In this document: positions 18,534 to 27,933 of the stretch, in pieces
Numbering within the stretch: the stretch's first letter is position 1
Layout: each line of letters opens with the position of its first letter
NCBI RefSeq assembly: GCF_003026215.1
Contig: NZ_PYOC01000002.1
Coordinates: 1-64,000 of the forward strand
Direction of reading: 5' to 3'
Source of the DNA: Photobacterium indicum
Lineage (GTDB): Bacteria; Pseudomonadota; Gammaproteobacteria; Enterobacterales; Vibrionaceae
Length of the DNA: 64,000 bases
Translations under genes and position numbers: made by a program
Notes under the pieces: generated by a model
Told to the model about the DNA's origin: nothing
Database searches by the model: none
The model's input: only the letters and a program-made list of their open reading frames with translations

Positions 18534-19019
18534 ATGCCATCTTTTGATATTGTTTCTGAAGTCGATTTTGTAGAAGTTCGAAATGCTGTTGATAACTCAG
18601 CACGTGAACTTAAAACACGTTTTGATTTTAAAAATGTTGAAGCAAGCATTACGTTTGATAAAGAAATCGTAAAAATCACGACTGAATCTGACTTCCAGCT
18701 AACACAACTTGTTTCTATCCTTCGTGGAAACTTGGCTAAACGCAACGTTGATGCACAATCAATGACGCAAAAAGACACAGTGCGTACAGGTAAAGCATGG
18801 GCGTGTAATGTCGAATTCAAGCAAGGCATTGAATCTGGCACTGCGAAAAAAGTTGTGAAAGCAATTAAAGATGCAAAGCTTAAGGTTCAAGCATCGATTC
18901 AAGGTGACAAAGTGCGCGTAACCGCTAAAAAGCGTGATGATCTACAAGCAACAATGGCGTTAGTTCGTAATAATGAAGAACTAGGCCAACCCTTCCAGTT
19001 TGATAACTTCCGCGACTAA
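18534..19019 (+). CDS. yajQ: YajQ family nucleotide-binding protein
   Basis: A 161-residue YajQ protein, full length for the family. Start [20 protein letters not shown] and the segments [17 protein letters not shown] and [17 protein letters not shown] are characteristic. The fold is a pair of ferredoxin-like domains; members bind cyclic di-GMP in Xanthomonas and Pseudomonas, and nucleotides or RNA have been suggested elsewhere, so the exact ligand here is inference. ATG preceded by AAGG at 8 nt. Single-gene unit followed by a terminator. Confidence 0.95.
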   Translation: MPSFDIVSEVDFVEVRNAVDNSARELKTRFDFKNVEASITFDKEIVKITTESDFQLTQLVSILRGNLAKRNVDAQSMTQKDTVRTGKAWACNVEFKQGIESGTAKKVVKAIKDAKLKVQASIQGDKVRVTAKKRDDLQATMALVRNNEELGQPFQFDNFRD

Positions 19020-19047
19020 TACTGCGTAAGTACCTAGAAAAACATAG

Positions 19048-19089
19048 CGAGATCGATAACAAAATAGACTTTGTTAAGGTCTCGTTTTT
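19048..19089 (+). terminator. Rho-independent terminator of yajQ
   Basis: Outer CGAGA / TCTCG and inner AACAAA / TTTGTT pairing, followed by TTTTTA. Confidence 0.75.
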
Positions 19090-19252
19090 ATTTATTCCCC
19101 CCTACTTTTTGATGTCTACGTTCACGAACTTGCAAATCATTTCACATATCATCTGCTGATTAATCGATTGAATTACTCTAAATTTTCACTATAGTAAACA
19201 ATAGATAAGCTTTATTCATTGCGAATGTAGCAATCAAGGACATGACCTTTAT

Positions 19253-19918
19253 ATGCAAATGAATAGTGAGCAATCATATTGCCAATCACACCACGATAAT
19301 CCGCTTATTTGGCCCATCATTACGCTATTAAAAGAGCAACCAACAGGTTGGATGATCCATACCCTTTCAGAAGAATTAAAGCAACGAGGGATACTATCAA
19401 CGCTGGATAATGAGCCAGAAAAAGACCTTTTTAAGCGCAATTTTCTATTGATGAACGCACTATACCAATTGCAAGAAATGTTGCTGCCAGAGCAATGGCT
19501 GCAAGCACAAGCAATGGACATTCAGCTCTCTCAGAATCTTAGCTCGAACAATAATCAAATAGCGTACAACGACCCACTGCGTGAATACTATTTAAACTGG
19601 AAAAACTACGATGCTGATACAGCAACCATTCAGAACTTACTTTCTTCTTTTTGGCACCGTTATCAAGATCATATTGGCATCCATTCTTCAAAAAGATCAG
19701 CACAGAATCCATCAAATTCACGACACAATTTTCACACCATCAATCAACAAGATTTAATGACGTTAGAACTAACTATCGACGCAAAGCCTAACGAGATTCG
19801 TCGTCAGTGGCGTAAACTTGCATTGCGGTGGCACCCAGATAGACCTAATGGCGATGCGCATCAATTCAGAACAATTTGTGAAGCATGGCAAAGAATACAA
19901 GAGCATTTGAATATCTAG
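19253..19918 (+). CDS. DnaJ-related protein with C-terminal J domain
   Basis: A 221-residue protein with its J domain at the C terminus (about 165-221): LRWHPDRPNGDAHQ contains the HPD tripeptide needed to stimulate an Hsp70 ATPase. The N-terminal 140 residues are the DNAJ-related N-terminal domain seen in Vibrio and Shewanella proteins (LKEQPTGWMIHTLSEELKQR). No Gly/Phe region or zinc fingers, so it is not a canonical DnaJ; a specialised cochaperone is likely. The start is not certain: AAGGA lies 12 nt upstream of ATG 19253 and a second ATG is at 19259. It is 9.5 kb from the Hsp70 pair in this window, and no functional link is shown. Confidence 0.85.
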   Translation: MQMNSEQSYCQSHHDNPLIWPIITLLKEQPTGWMIHTLSEELKQRGILSTLDNEPEKDLFKRNFLLMNALYQLQEMLLPEQWLQAQAMDIQLSQNLSSNNNQIAYNDPLREYYLNWKNYDADTATIQNLLSSFWHRYQDHIGIHSSKRSAQNPSNSRHNFHTINQQDLMTLELTIDAKPNEIRRQWRKLALRWHPDRPNGDAHQFRTICEAWQRIQEHLNI

Positions 19919-19922
19919 GTCA

Positions 19923-19945
19923 CTTGAATATCTAGCTTGGGTATA
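19923..19945. repeat. Dispersed repeat, degenerate reverse copy
   Basis: Reverse orientation of the TATACCCAAGCTA...TCAAG type (here CTTGAATATCTAGCTTGGG), directly after the J-domain gene. Confidence 0.4.
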
Positions 19946-20069
19946 CAACTCATTCGAATTTTTCTAATAAGCTGTTCACTTCTGCTGTCTGTTAACTGTT
20001 CCATCGCCGCTCTACACTGATGACATCACTCAGTTGAATTCAAAACCTGAGTATCAGTTCGGAGGCCTT

Positions 20070-20915
20070 ATGGCGATTAGACGTATTAAACAGATTCTTC
20101 AATCACACCCATCATCTGATGGTGATGGCGTTAAAATTCAGCGCATTCATGGTTTTGATAACGCACTATTCTCCCCATTCCTAATGCTGGATGAACTTAA
20201 ATCTGACAATCCAAACGATTATATTGGCGGTTTTCCATCACACCCTCACCGAGGAATTGAAACGTTAACCTATATGTTACAAGGTCACTTTCAGCATAAA
20301 GATCATATGGGTAATACTGGTGAGTTACGTAATGGCGGGGCGCAATGGATGTCGGCAGGTCGTGGGGTTATTCACAGTGAAATGCCAATTATGTCTGACG
20401 GAAAGCTACATGGGTTTCAGCTTTGGGTAAACCTTCCTGCGGCAAAAAAAATGCTACCCGCGCAATACCATGATTTTCAGCCAGAAGAAATAACAGAAAA
20501 AGCATTTAATACACAAAATCTTATTCGTGTTATTGCAGGCGATTTAACCATTAAAGGGGAAACCCTAACTGGTCCATTACAACAAACAGGCGTGCCAACC
20601 ACTATTGCAGATTGGCAAGCTGGCAGTGGTGAAACCTTCGCCAGCTGTTTAAACCCTGACTTCCAAGCCATGCTATATGTGTATAAAGGCGAAATTGAAG
20701 TCGAGGGTACAACCGTTATTGCAGGGCAAATGGCAATCTTAGACCAAGGCGAAGGGTTAGCACTTTCTTCCTTAAAAGACAGTGGCGTGTTGCTGCTTTC
20801 AGGTATTCCTATTAATGAGCCTGTTGTGCACTATGGGCCTTTCGTGATGAATACGATGGATGAAATAAACCAAACTATTCAGGATTATCAAAACGGCACA
20901 TTAATTGATGATTAA
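20070..20915 (+). CDS. Pirin family protein (bicupin, YhhW-like)
   Basis: About 281 residues from ATG 20070, chosen because GGAGG sits just upstream (20061-20065) and MAIRRIKQI is the usual pirin start; a TTG 36 bp earlier is not supported. The N-terminal cupin has the pirin metal motif FPSHPHRGIETLTYML (two His, about 55-60), then HKDHMGNTGELRNGGAQWM and GRGVIHSEMP providing the remaining His and Glu ligands. E. coli YhhW has quercetin 2,3-dioxygenase activity in vitro; the physiological role in this organism is unknown. The C-terminal cupin is degenerate as is normal. Monocistronic, strong terminator. Confidence 0.92.
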   Translation: MAIRRIKQILQSHPSSDGDGVKIQRIHGFDNALFSPFLMLDELKSDNPNDYIGGFPSHPHRGIETLTYMLQGHFQHKDHMGNTGELRNGGAQWMSAGRGVIHSEMPIMSDGKLHGFQLWVNLPAAKKMLPAQYHDFQPEEITEKAFNTQNLIRVIAGDLTIKGETLTGPLQQTGVPTTIADWQAGSGETFASCLNPDFQAMLYVYKGEIEVEGTTVIAGQMAILDQGEGLALSSLKDSGVLLLSGIPINEPVVHYGPFVMNTMDEINQTIQDYQNGTLIDD

Positions 20916-20918
20916 TAA

Positions 20919-20945
20919 AAAAGCCCACTTTCGTGGGCTTCTAAA
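20919..20945 (+). terminator. Rho-independent terminator of the pirin gene
   Basis: Perfect 8-bp stem AAGCCCAC / GTGGGCTT with TTTC loop just after the stop codon; T-rich tail is short. Confidence 0.8.
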
Positions 20946-20956
20946 TTTCTAGCGTA

Positions 20957-20983
20957 ATACCATTCTAGGTAAGTAGTTGGTCA
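20957..20983. repeat. Degenerate half copy of the ATACCA palindromic element
   Basis: ATACCATTCTAGGTAAGTAG followed by TTGGTCA resembles the left arm of the element at 3416-3463. It lies between the convergent pirin and lpxL-type genes. Confidence 0.35.
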
Positions 20984-21004
20984 TAATATACTCGCTTGGT
21001 TTTA

Positions 21005-21934
21005 TTACGTATATAAACACGCTTCGCCTTCTGGGCGAGTTTTAAAGCGTCGATGTAACCACATGTACTGTTCAGGTGCCTGCATAATTGAGTTTTCTAC
21101 AATCTTATTAATGAAAGCTGCACCTTCTTCAGGATTTTTATTAGGGAAGCCTTCAACTGGCGGGTACATCGTTAACGTATACTTACCAGAAGCGCTGTCT
21201 CGTACCATAGTAAAAGGTACAACAGCACAATCTGTCGCATCCACTAATAAACTCGTACCGGTTGTTGTACATGCGTTATCAACGGCAAATAAAGGGGCAA
21301 ACGTTGAACGACGGCGTCCGTAATCATGATCTGGTGCATACCAAACACGATCACCGCGACGAAGAGCACGCAACATGCCTTTCACGTCTTTTCGATCAAT
21401 CAACGTACGGTTTGAACGTGCTCGACCTCGGTACTGGAAAAAGTCATAACAAGGGTTGCCGTTTGGGCGGTAAACACCCGTGCCCGACATTTTAATACCA
21501 AATGCACGTGCGCCTAGCTCAAGGTTCATAGAGTGCACTGCAACGAGTAATGCCCCTTTGCCTTCCGCTTCCAGCTTTTTCATGTGCTCTAGGCCTTTGA
21601 TCTCAACATGACGATTAACGCGTACATCAGGCCAAAACCAAGCCATTCCCGATTCGAACAATGCAAGACCAGTATTGTCTATATTTTTTTTGATCATCAC
21701 TTCGCGTTCGTCTTTCGACATGTTCGGGAAGCAAAGCTCTAAATTACGATCAATGATTCTACGACGTTTTTTCATAAAGCGCATTGCTAAGCGCCCTACA
21801 CCTTGCCCCATTCGGTATTGAATAAAATAAGGTAACCAGCTAATTACATACATTAACCCAACAAAGAATAGTGTTAGCCAATAACGTGGATGTAAAAGCG
21901 CTTTTGTAAATGTGGGAGGCGTAAAATTACTCAT
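21005..21934 (-). CDS. lpxL: Lipid A biosynthesis late acyltransferase (LpxL/LpxP type)
   Basis: A 309-residue inner-membrane acyltransferase of the LpxL/HtrB family, which adds a secondary fatty acyl chain from acyl-ACP to Kdo2-lipid IVA on the cytoplasmic face. One N-terminal membrane helix (about 15-36) follows LLHPRYW, a typical LpxL start. The catalytic dyad HX4E is His134/Glu139 (HSMNLE); LpxM-type enzymes differ here. Other conserved blocks are YRPNGNPCYDFFQ, DHDYGRRRSTFAPLF and MWLHRRFKTRPEGE. Length equals E. coli LpxL/LpxP (about 306). LpxL and LpxP cannot be separated by eye, so chain preference is not known. Monocistronic. Confidence 0.88.
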   Translation of the reverse strand: MSNFTPPTFTKALLHPRYWLTLFFVGLMYVISWLPYFIQYRMGQGVGRLAMRFMKKRRRIIDRNLELCFPNMSKDEREVMIKKNIDNTGLALFESGMAWFWPDVRVNRHVEIKGLEHMKKLEAEGKGALLVAVHSMNLELGARAFGIKMSGTGVYRPNGNPCYDFFQYRGRARSNRTLIDRKDVKGMLRALRRGDRVWYAPDHDYGRRRSTFAPLFAVDNACTTTGTSLLVDATDCAVVPFTMVRDSASGKYTLTMYPPVEGFPNKNPEEGAAFINKIVENSIMQAPEQYMWLHRRFKTRPEGEACLYT

Positions 21935-22245
21935 AAATAAAAAAGTGAAACCTAGTTATATTTGTTATTTGGTATGCAACAGACATGCATCCAAGCCATT
22001 TTTTTTGACGATCGGCATTGTATTACCAATAGTAGCATTGTGAAAGAAATAGCAGACGTTAGTTACTTGAAGTGCTATGAAGACGTCATTTTGTGGCAAT
22101 AAGAGCGCAATTTATGATAAATATTAAGCAAATTACACTTATTGACTTACAGGCTCTGATTTGCAAGAACAGAAAAAAACGAGCCATGAACAATCATAAC
22201 TCGTTTCATTTCAATCTTGATTTTCGCTAAAACATGATTTTTGTT
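21935..22245. other. Intergenic region between lpxL-type gene and napC
   Basis: About 310 bp. It holds the promoter region of the lpxL-type gene and the nap terminator at 22177-22206; nothing else recognised. Confidence 0.55.
22177..22206 (-). terminator. Rho-independent terminator of the nap operon
   Basis: Stem AAACGAG / CTCGTTT; on the minus strand the stem is followed by at least six T. Forty bp after the napC stop. Confidence 0.75.
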
Positions 22246-22827
22246 TTAAAAACCCTCAACCCCTTTCATTTCAGGTAAGTGATGCGCAATACCTTTATGA
22301 CAGTCTATACACGTTTTACTGCCATCGGCGAGCGCCGTTGAGTGCTGCTTTGAGGCACGCGTTGATTGACGAGTGAAATCCATATAGACAAATTCATGGC
22401 AATTACGACACTCTAATGAATCGTTCTTTTTCATCCTCGCCCATTCCCGTTCAGCCATTTCACGCCGACGTGCTTCAAATTTTTCAGGTGTCGATATTGC
22501 CCCTGTAAGCCAAGCAAACACTTCTTTAGAAGCTTGCATCTTACGCGCCATCTTATCCGTCCAATCATGCGGTACATGACAATTCGAACAAATAGCACGT
22601 ACACCAGTACGGTTCGTAAAGTGAATAGTACTTTGTATTTCTTGGTACACATCATTCTGGTGACAACTAGCACAGAACTTTTCAGTATTGGTTAATTCCA
22701 TTCCCGTATTAAATGCGCCCCAGAAAATGATCCCTGCAATAAATCCGCCTAATGTTAAAAAACCAAGGCTAAAATATTTAGGGGGTTGCCTAATAACGCT
22801 CCACCACTTTTTAATCCAAATCCACAT
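22246..22827 (-). CDS. napC: NapC tetraheme quinol dehydrogenase
   Basis: A 193-residue NapC/NirT protein: an N-terminal membrane anchor (about 17-38, LGFLTLGGFIAGIIFWGAF) and a periplasmic domain with four c-type haem motifs, CASCH, CSNCH, CRNCH and CIDCH. It takes electrons from quinol and passes them to NapB. KFCASCHQN and GVRAICSNCHVPHDW are family-typical. It is the last gene of the operon, 13 bp after napB, with the terminator behind it. Since no napGH is present, NapC is the expected quinol-oxidising partner. Confidence 0.95.
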   Translation of the reverse strand: MWIWIKKWWSVIRQPPKYFSLGFLTLGGFIAGIIFWGAFNTGMELTNTEKFCASCHQNDVYQEIQSTIHFTNRTGVRAICSNCHVPHDWTDKMARKMQASKEVFAWLTGAISTPEKFEARRREMAEREWARMKKNDSLECRNCHEFVYMDFTRQSTRASKQHSTALADGSKTCIDCHKGIAHHLPEMKGVEGF

Positions 22828-22840
22828 ACTGATTTCTCCC

Positions 22841-23302
22841 TCACTGCTCTTGACCTATTAACGAGTCAAGATCGGTAAAATCGGTATCCACCAGCAATTT
22901 GGCATCTGATTGTGTTACATGGCATTGTTGGCAAAAATAACGCCTAGGTGAAAGCTCTGCCAAAAAATTACCATCACGATCCATGAAGTGGGTTACGCTG
23001 ATCATGGTTGCTTGTGTATCTGCCACTCGGCTTCTGGCGTGACAAGACATACATTTATTCGCCTTTATATCGACTTGATAGTTATCGATTTTGTGAGGAA
23101 TAAGTGGAGGTTGCATAGGGTAGCTACGCGCAGGTATTATGTCTGTATTGAGTGTTTTGCTCATGGGTGGTGGCGTTGACTCTTGATTTAATGGTGCTTT
23201 TCTTAGCGTCGCTAAATCAGAATCAACGGTAGCAGCAACACTTACCGTTATGCCCACAATCGCTACCGCCGTGAATAAAACCGCCGACATTAATCGTTTC
23301 AT
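22841..23302 (-). CDS. napB: NapB diheme subunit of periplasmic nitrate reductase
   Basis: About 153 residues from the ATG at 23302 (AGGAG 6 nt upstream; an in-frame ATG 39 bp further upstream would overlap napA and delay the signal peptide). Signal peptide MKRLMSAVLFTAVAIVGITV, cleaved near VAA. Two haem motifs, CMSCH and CQQCH, accept electrons from NapC for NapA. PPPMSKTLNTDIIPARSYP and PLIPHKIDNY are typical NapB sequence. Eleven bp separate it from the napA stop. Confidence 0.94.
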   Translation of the reverse strand: MKRLMSAVLFTAVAIVGITVSVAATVDSDLATLRKAPLNQESTPPPMSKTLNTDIIPARSYPMQPPLIPHKIDNYQVDIKANKCMSCHARSRVADTQATMISVTHFMDRDGNFLAELSPRRYFCQQCHVTQSDAKLLVDTDFTDLDSLIGQEQ

Positions 23303-23313
23303 CGTTATTCTCC

Positions 23314-25806
23314 TTATGCCTTCACAATCTTGACTGCACATTTCTTGAAGTCAGTTTGCTTAGACAACGGATCGGTTGCATCCAGTGTCACCTTGTTGAT
23401 GAGTTGGCTAGCATCAAACCATGGAACAAACACCAAACCTATTGGCGGCTTATTTCTACCTCGCGTTTCTACCCGTGTAATAATCTCACCACGGCGAGAT
23501 ACCACTTTTACCGCATCACCACGGCGTAAACCTCGTGATTTTGCATCTTCAGGGTGCATAAAGACTTGCGCATCTGGGTAGGCTTTAAACAATTCAGGTA
23601 CACGTTGTGTCATAGAGCCTGAATGCCAATGCTCAATAACACGGCCTGTACTTAACCACATGTCATATTCTTCATCGGGGCTTTCTGCTGGCGGCTCATA
23701 CGGCAACGCAAAAATGAGCGCCTTACCATCTGGTTTACCATAAAATTCAAAACCAGCCCCCTCTTTTACATAAGGATCTGCCCCTTCACGATAACGCCAC
23801 AACGTTTCTTTACCGTCAACAACCGGCCAACGTAGACCCCGTGTTTCGTGATACATATCGAAGGGTGCTAAATCATGTCCATGCCCACGACCAAACTCGG
23901 CATATTCTTCAAATAAACCCTTTTGAACATAGAATCCATAATAGTTAGCTTCGTCGTTCAACTTTCCTTCAGCAAGATCGCTAAGCGGGTATTTGTTCAC
24001 TTTACCGTTAACATACAGAACATCGAATAACGTTTTACCTTTGTAATCGGGATTGGCATCAAGTAATTCTTTAGGCCAAACTTCATCGGTTTTAAAGCGT
24101 TTTGAAAACTCCATCAACTGCCAAAGATCTGATTCTGATTCTCCTGGTGCTTCAACCATTTGGTGCCAAAGTTGAGTTCTGCGTTCAGCATTGCCGTACC
24201 CACCTTCTTTTTCTACCCACATTGCTGTCGGTAAAATTAAGTCAGCAGCTTGTGATGTGACGGTTGGATAAGCTTCAGAAACCACAACGAAATTATCTGG
24301 ATTACGGTAACCCGGTAAAGTTTCTTCGTTTATGTTTGCTCCTGCTTGCAGGTTATTATTTACTTGGATCCAGTACGCATTGATCTTGCTGTCTTTTAGC
24401 ATTCGAGATTGCAATACCGCGTGTGCCCCTACTTTGCTTGGTATTGTGCCATCAGGCAGTTTCCAGATTTTTTCTGCCGTTTTACGATGCTCAGGGTTAG
24501 CAACCACGAGATCAGCAGGTAATCGATGGGCAAAAGTACCCACCTCTCGTGCTGTACCACACGCTGAAGGCTGACCTGTTAGAGAGAATGGGCTGTTACC
24601 TGGAGTGGATATTTTCCCTGTTAACAAGTGAATGTTATAAACCAAATTATTACACCATACTCCGCGAGTATGCTGGTTAAACCCCATGGTCCAGAACGAA
24701 ACGACTTTGGTATCAGGATTTGCATAAAGTTCGGCGAGTTCAATCAATTTGTCTTGTTTAACACCAGACATTTCACTGGCTTTTTCAACGGTATATTCCG
24801 ACACAAATTCTTTGAATTCTTCAAACGTCATTGATGTTGAATCACCACTATCTGGGTTCTTCGCCGCTTGCTGTAGTTGGTTTTCAGGGCGTAGCCCATA
24901 ACCGATATCAGTTGCTCCGCGTCTGAAGTTTACATGTTTAGAGGTAAAGTCTTTGTTGACCTTGTCGTTGGTAATAATGTAGTTGGCAATGTAATTAAGA
25001 ATGGCTAAATCAGATTGGGGAGTAAAAATAATAGGAAGATCAGCCAGCTCAAAACTACGGTGCTCGAACGTGGATAGCACAGACACCTTCACATCAGGTA
25101 CTGATAAACGACGATCGGTTATTCGAGTCCACAAAATGGGGTGCATCTCTGCCATATTTGAGCCCCATAAAACAAATGCATCGGCTGCTTCTATATCATC
25201 GTAACAGCCCATTGGTTCATCAATACCAAAGGTACGAATAAAGCCAACAACCGCTGATGCCATACAGTGCCGAGCATTAGGTTCGAGGTTGTTTGACCTA
25301 AAGCCCGCTTTCATTAACTTAGATGCCGCGTAGCCTTCATAAATCGTCCACTGACCAGAGCCAAACATGCCTATCGCTTCTGGTCCTTTTTCTTTTAATG
25401 TTTTCTTCCACTTCTCAGCCATGATATCAAACGCTTCATCCCAGCTAATTGGTGAAAATTCACCATTTTTATCATACTTACCATCCGTCATTCTCAATAA
25501 CGGTTGTGTTAGGCGATCTTGCCCATACATGATTTTTGATAAAAAATAGCCTTTTACGCAATTCAATCCACGATTAACAGGTGATTTAATGTCGCCATGT
25601 GTGGCAACCACTTTACCTTCTTTCGTTCCCACGTTAACCGAACAGCCTGTTCCACAAAAACGACAAGGTGCTTTTTCCCATGTTATCTTAGTCAGTGAAG
25701 CATCAGTCACAACATTACTAGCACTTATTGGTATCGATATACCTGCCGCAGCAGCTGCCGAGGCAACAGCCTGTGCTTTAATAAACTTCCGTCGAGAAAC
25801 TTTCAT
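23314..25806 (-). CDS. napA: NapA catalytic subunit of periplasmic nitrate reductase
   Basis: A 830-residue molybdoenzyme reducing nitrate to nitrite in the periplasm. Start ATG 25806 follows AGAGG at 5 nt and puts the twin-arginine signal (SRRKFIK) at the N terminus; an ATG 24 bp upstream is less likely. [4Fe-4S] ligands are Cys48, 51, 55 and 83 (CRFCGTGC and NCVKGYF). The molybdenum-ligand Cys is in [10 protein letters not shown]. Molybdopterin-binding domains fill the rest, ending with the C-terminal dinucleotide-binding domain ([18 protein letters not shown]). Full length for the family. The operon lacks the chaperone gene napD, which normally binds the Tat signal of NapA. Confidence 0.97.
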   Translation of the reverse strand: MKVSRRKFIKAQAVASAAAAAGISIPISASNVVTDASLTKITWEKAPCRFCGTGCSVNVGTKEGKVVATHGDIKSPVNRGLNCVKGYFLSKIMYGQDRLTQPLLRMTDGKYDKNGEFSPISWDEAFDIMAEKWKKTLKEKGPEAIGMFGSGQWTIYEGYAASKLMKAGFRSNNLEPNARHCMASAVVGFIRTFGIDEPMGCYDDIEAADAFVLWGSNMAEMHPILWTRITDRRLSVPDVKVSVLSTFEHRSFELADLPIIFTPQSDLAILNYIANYIITNDKVNKDFTSKHVNFRRGATDIGYGLRPENQLQQAAKNPDSGDSTSMTFEEFKEFVSEYTVEKASEMSGVKQDKLIELAELYANPDTKVVSFWTMGFNQHTRGVWCNNLVYNIHLLTGKISTPGNSPFSLTGQPSACGTAREVGTFAHRLPADLVVANPEHRKTAEKIWKLPDGTIPSKVGAHAVLQSRMLKDSKINAYWIQVNNNLQAGANINEETLPGYRNPDNFVVVSEAYPTVTSQAADLILPTAMWVEKEGGYGNAERRTQLWHQMVEAPGESESDLWQLMEFSKRFKTDEVWPKELLDANPDYKGKTLFDVLYVNGKVNKYPLSDLAEGKLNDEANYYGFYVQKGLFEEYAEFGRGHGHDLAPFDMYHETRGLRWPVVDGKETLWRYREGADPYVKEGAGFEFYGKPDGKALIFALPYEPPAESPDEEYDMWLSTGRVIEHWHSGSMTQRVPELFKAYPDAQVFMHPEDAKSRGLRRGDAVKVVSRRGEIITRVETRGRNKPPIGLVFVPWFDASQLINKVTLDATDPLSKQTDFKKCAVKIVKA

Positions 25807-25886
25807 TATTACCTCTCCAGCGTTACCCATTTTGTTACTTCATTGATGGCAGCTGTGTACAAGGAAGGTATTTTATTTACAGCCCC

Positions 25887-26024
25887 TCACCCCGTTACAA
25901 CTTGTAGGAACCACACAAAGAAGCCATAGCCACCAACAGCAGCAAAAGCCAATATTGGAAATAAAATAACAGTGATGAAAATAAAGGCTTTTAGTTCGAT
26001 GCGACGTTGGTTTTCATGTTCCAT
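25887..26024 (-). CDS. napE: NapE small membrane protein
   Basis: A 45-residue single-helix protein, start ATG at 26024 with GGAG 7 nt upstream (complement of 26028-26031 region). It reads MEHENQRRIELKAFIFITVI and continues with LFPILAFAAVGGYGFFVWF, matching NapE proteins that precede nap operons in many marine proteobacteria; function is unclear, possibly in assembly or interaction with the membrane complex. It lies 80 bp upstream of napA on the same strand and is probably the first gene of the operon. Confidence 0.88.
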   Translation of the reverse strand: MEHENQRRIELKAFIFITVILFPILAFAAVGGYGFFVWFLQVVTG

Positions 26025-26222
26025 ACGTCTACTCCGTGTTCATTGAGTTACTGTTAACTCTAGTCATAGATGAGAATTTTGATAAGTAAGTGGAAAATAT
26101 TCGCAGCGACTGTCTATTTATCATTACTTAAAAAACGAATAGCTGAACAATCAATACAATTTTCACGACATAAATTGAAATAATTGCCAATACAAGCAAA
26201 AGATAATTAATGTTATTATTGA

Positions 26223-26254
26223 TATATCTAAGTCACCTCAAGATGCTCGTTTTT
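26223..26254. repeat. Dispersed repeat, copy 2
   Basis: Shares 23 nt with copy 1 at 12038-12060 (AAGTCACCTCAAGATGCTCG and three following T). Lies 47 bp upstream of the wHTH gene and in the divergent region with napE. Confidence 0.7.
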
Positions 26255-26300
26255 GCTCTTAACGTTAAAGGCAAACATTCTAAAAGGACGTTAAATCCCC

Positions 26301-26594
26301 ATGACAATCAGCAAAACAAAATCAAGTTATTATCGTCGCCTGTACGTTGCACACTTAATTGAAACAGGTATAGCAAGTGTGCCAGCACTTATTGAATACA
26401 CTGGTATGCCGCGTCGAACAGCGCAAGATACGATAAAAAGCCTTGCTGAATTAGACATCGAATGTGTCTTTCAGCAAACAAAAGGCGAACGTAATCACAG
26501 TGGTCACTACACAATTACCAACTGGGGTGCCATTAACAAACACTGGATTAAAGAAAACTTAACTGATATCAAGTCAGCGTTAGATTATCCATAA
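26301..26594 (+). CDS. Small winged helix-turn-helix protein (DUF977-like)
   Basis: A 97-residue protein. Residues 15-60 form a helix-turn-helix (VPALIEYTGMPRRTAQDTIK) and residues 60-85 a wing ending TITNWGAINKHWI. This is the pattern of small DUF977-type wHTH proteins of Vibrio and enterobacteria; target genes are not known. AAGGA lies 12 nt upstream of the ATG. It is divergent from napE and upstream, on the same strand, of the M50 protease gene 100 bp away. Regulation of nap by it is possible but not shown. Confidence 0.75.
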   Translation: MTISKTKSSYYRRLYVAHLIETGIASVPALIEYTGMPRRTAQDTIKSLAELDIECVFQQTKGERNHSGHYTITNWGAINKHWIKENLTDIKSALDYP

Positions 26595-26694
26595 AGCATG
26601 CTCATTCATCATTTGTCTTTACGCCTTTACATCACCTCGGCATAATTACGCGCAATAATCCTCATCGACTTATCTTCGACAAACGGAATAACTC

Positions 26695-27777
26695 TTGGAA
26701 TTACTATCAATTGATTTTCTTGGTCAGCCTTTACGAATTGAAGGCTCTATGGCTGGTTGGCAACAGCTATTTTGGAATAACACCTTAGTTTCACAACTTA
26801 ATGCACATGCCGACCATAACGATAAGCACCTACATGAATTTGAACTGACTAATGGCGATAACGTCATTAAATGCAGTGTGGAAGTAAATCTTAGCTGGCA
26901 ACCTTTTTTAGTGGAATACAAAGCCACTGCCAATGATCAGCTCGTTGCTGACGGCTCGCGTAATGAAAAAGACATTGAACAACAAACACCGCAAGTTATC
27001 CCTAAAGCAGAGCGCCGCTTTAGCTTAATTGGTCTTGCATCGTTAGGTATGAAAGCACTGAAAAGTGCAAAATTGATTAAAGTCGTATTAGCATCGGCCA
27101 GCCTTGCCGCTTATTCATGGTTATTTTCAATTCAGTTTGCCTTAGCATTACTGGCTTGCTTAGTATTTCACGAGTACGGTCATATTCGTGCGATGAAGTA
27201 CTTTGGTATGAAAACGAAAGGCATTTACTTAATCCCATTTTTCGGTGGTTTGGCATTAAGTGATGAAAAAATTAACACGCGTTGGCAAGACGTTGTTATC
27301 TCGATTATGGGGCCACTGTTTGGCTTAATCATGTCAATTGCCTGCGTAATTGCCTATTGGGTAACTGACAACATGTTCTTTGCTGGGCTTGCTGTTTTCA
27401 ATGCTCTATTAAACTTATTTAACCTATTACCGATTCTACCTTTAGATGGAGGGCATGTACTTAAAAGCATCAGCTTCTCGATGAACAGTAAAGTGGGTAT
27501 CGCGTTATGCCTATCTGCTGCGATTGGCGGGGTGGTATTAAGCTATACATTAGGCTTAACATTATTCGGTTTTTTATTGATTATGGGCTGTGTTGAAATT
27601 CTATTTGAATGGAAGCACCGCCATCAGAGTCATTTGTTGCCATTAGATCGTTACGGTCAAATCTTCTCGTTTGCTTGGTATGTCGGCTTAGTGAGTTCAC
27701 TTATTGGCATTATATGGTACTTCGCGAGCACAGGTGATGAGCTACTACGATTACCAATGCAGATTCTAGGTACTTAA
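26695..27777 (+). CDS. Site-2-protease-like intramembrane metalloprotease (M50)
   Basis: A 360-residue membrane protein with a TTG start (in-frame TAA at 26689; GGA 7 nt upstream of TTG), next Met only at codon 18. The first 95 residues are soluble. Five or six hydrophobic helices follow. The zinc site HEYGH is at residues 159-163, and the second conserved block LNLLPILPLDGGHVL contains the third ligand Asp251. These are the M50 hallmarks; members cut transmembrane segments of anti-sigma factors or other proteins. No PDZ domain is present, so it is not RseP. Substrate unknown. Followed by a strong terminator. Confidence 0.85.
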   Translation: MELLSIDFLGQPLRIEGSMAGWQQLFWNNTLVSQLNAHADHNDKHLHEFELTNGDNVIKCSVEVNLSWQPFLVEYKATANDQLVADGSRNEKDIEQQTPQVIPKAERRFSLIGLASLGMKALKSAKLIKVVLASASLAAYSWLFSIQFALALLACLVFHEYGHIRAMKYFGMKTKGIYLIPFFGGLALSDEKINTRWQDVVISIMGPLFGLIMSIACVIAYWVTDNMFFAGLAVFNALLNLFNLLPILPLDGGHVLKSISFSMNSKVGIALCLSAAIGGVVLSYTLGLTLFGFLLIMGCVEILFEWKHRHQSHLLPLDRYGQIFSFAWYVGLVSSLIGIIWYFASTGDELLRLPMQILGT

Positions 27778-27842
27778 GTCTTAAAGCTAGATTCAAGCAA
27801 TACTTAGCTGCTTAGCTGCTTAGCGACAAAACAAAATTATAA

Positions 27843-27878
27843 AAAAAGAGCGGTGCTTGTATAAGCCCCGCTCTTTTT
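27843..27878. terminator. Bidirectional terminator between convergent genes
   Basis: Stem AAAAAGAGCGG...GCTT / AAGC...CCGCTCTTTTT with A/T runs on both sides. Confidence 0.9.
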
Positions 27879-27933
27879 GTCTTTACTGTACCGTTAATAT
27901 CGAGTGTCTAATCTCTCGATATTATGTCTTAAT

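Noticed and set aside
25807..25886. Hidden napD between napE and napA
   Set aside because: Only 80 bp are available, too short for a NapD gene, and no similarity is visible in either direction.
26025..26300. FNR or NarP sites upstream of napE
   Set aside because: TTGAT- and ATCAA-like half-sites exist but never in a correctly spaced pair; not reported as features.
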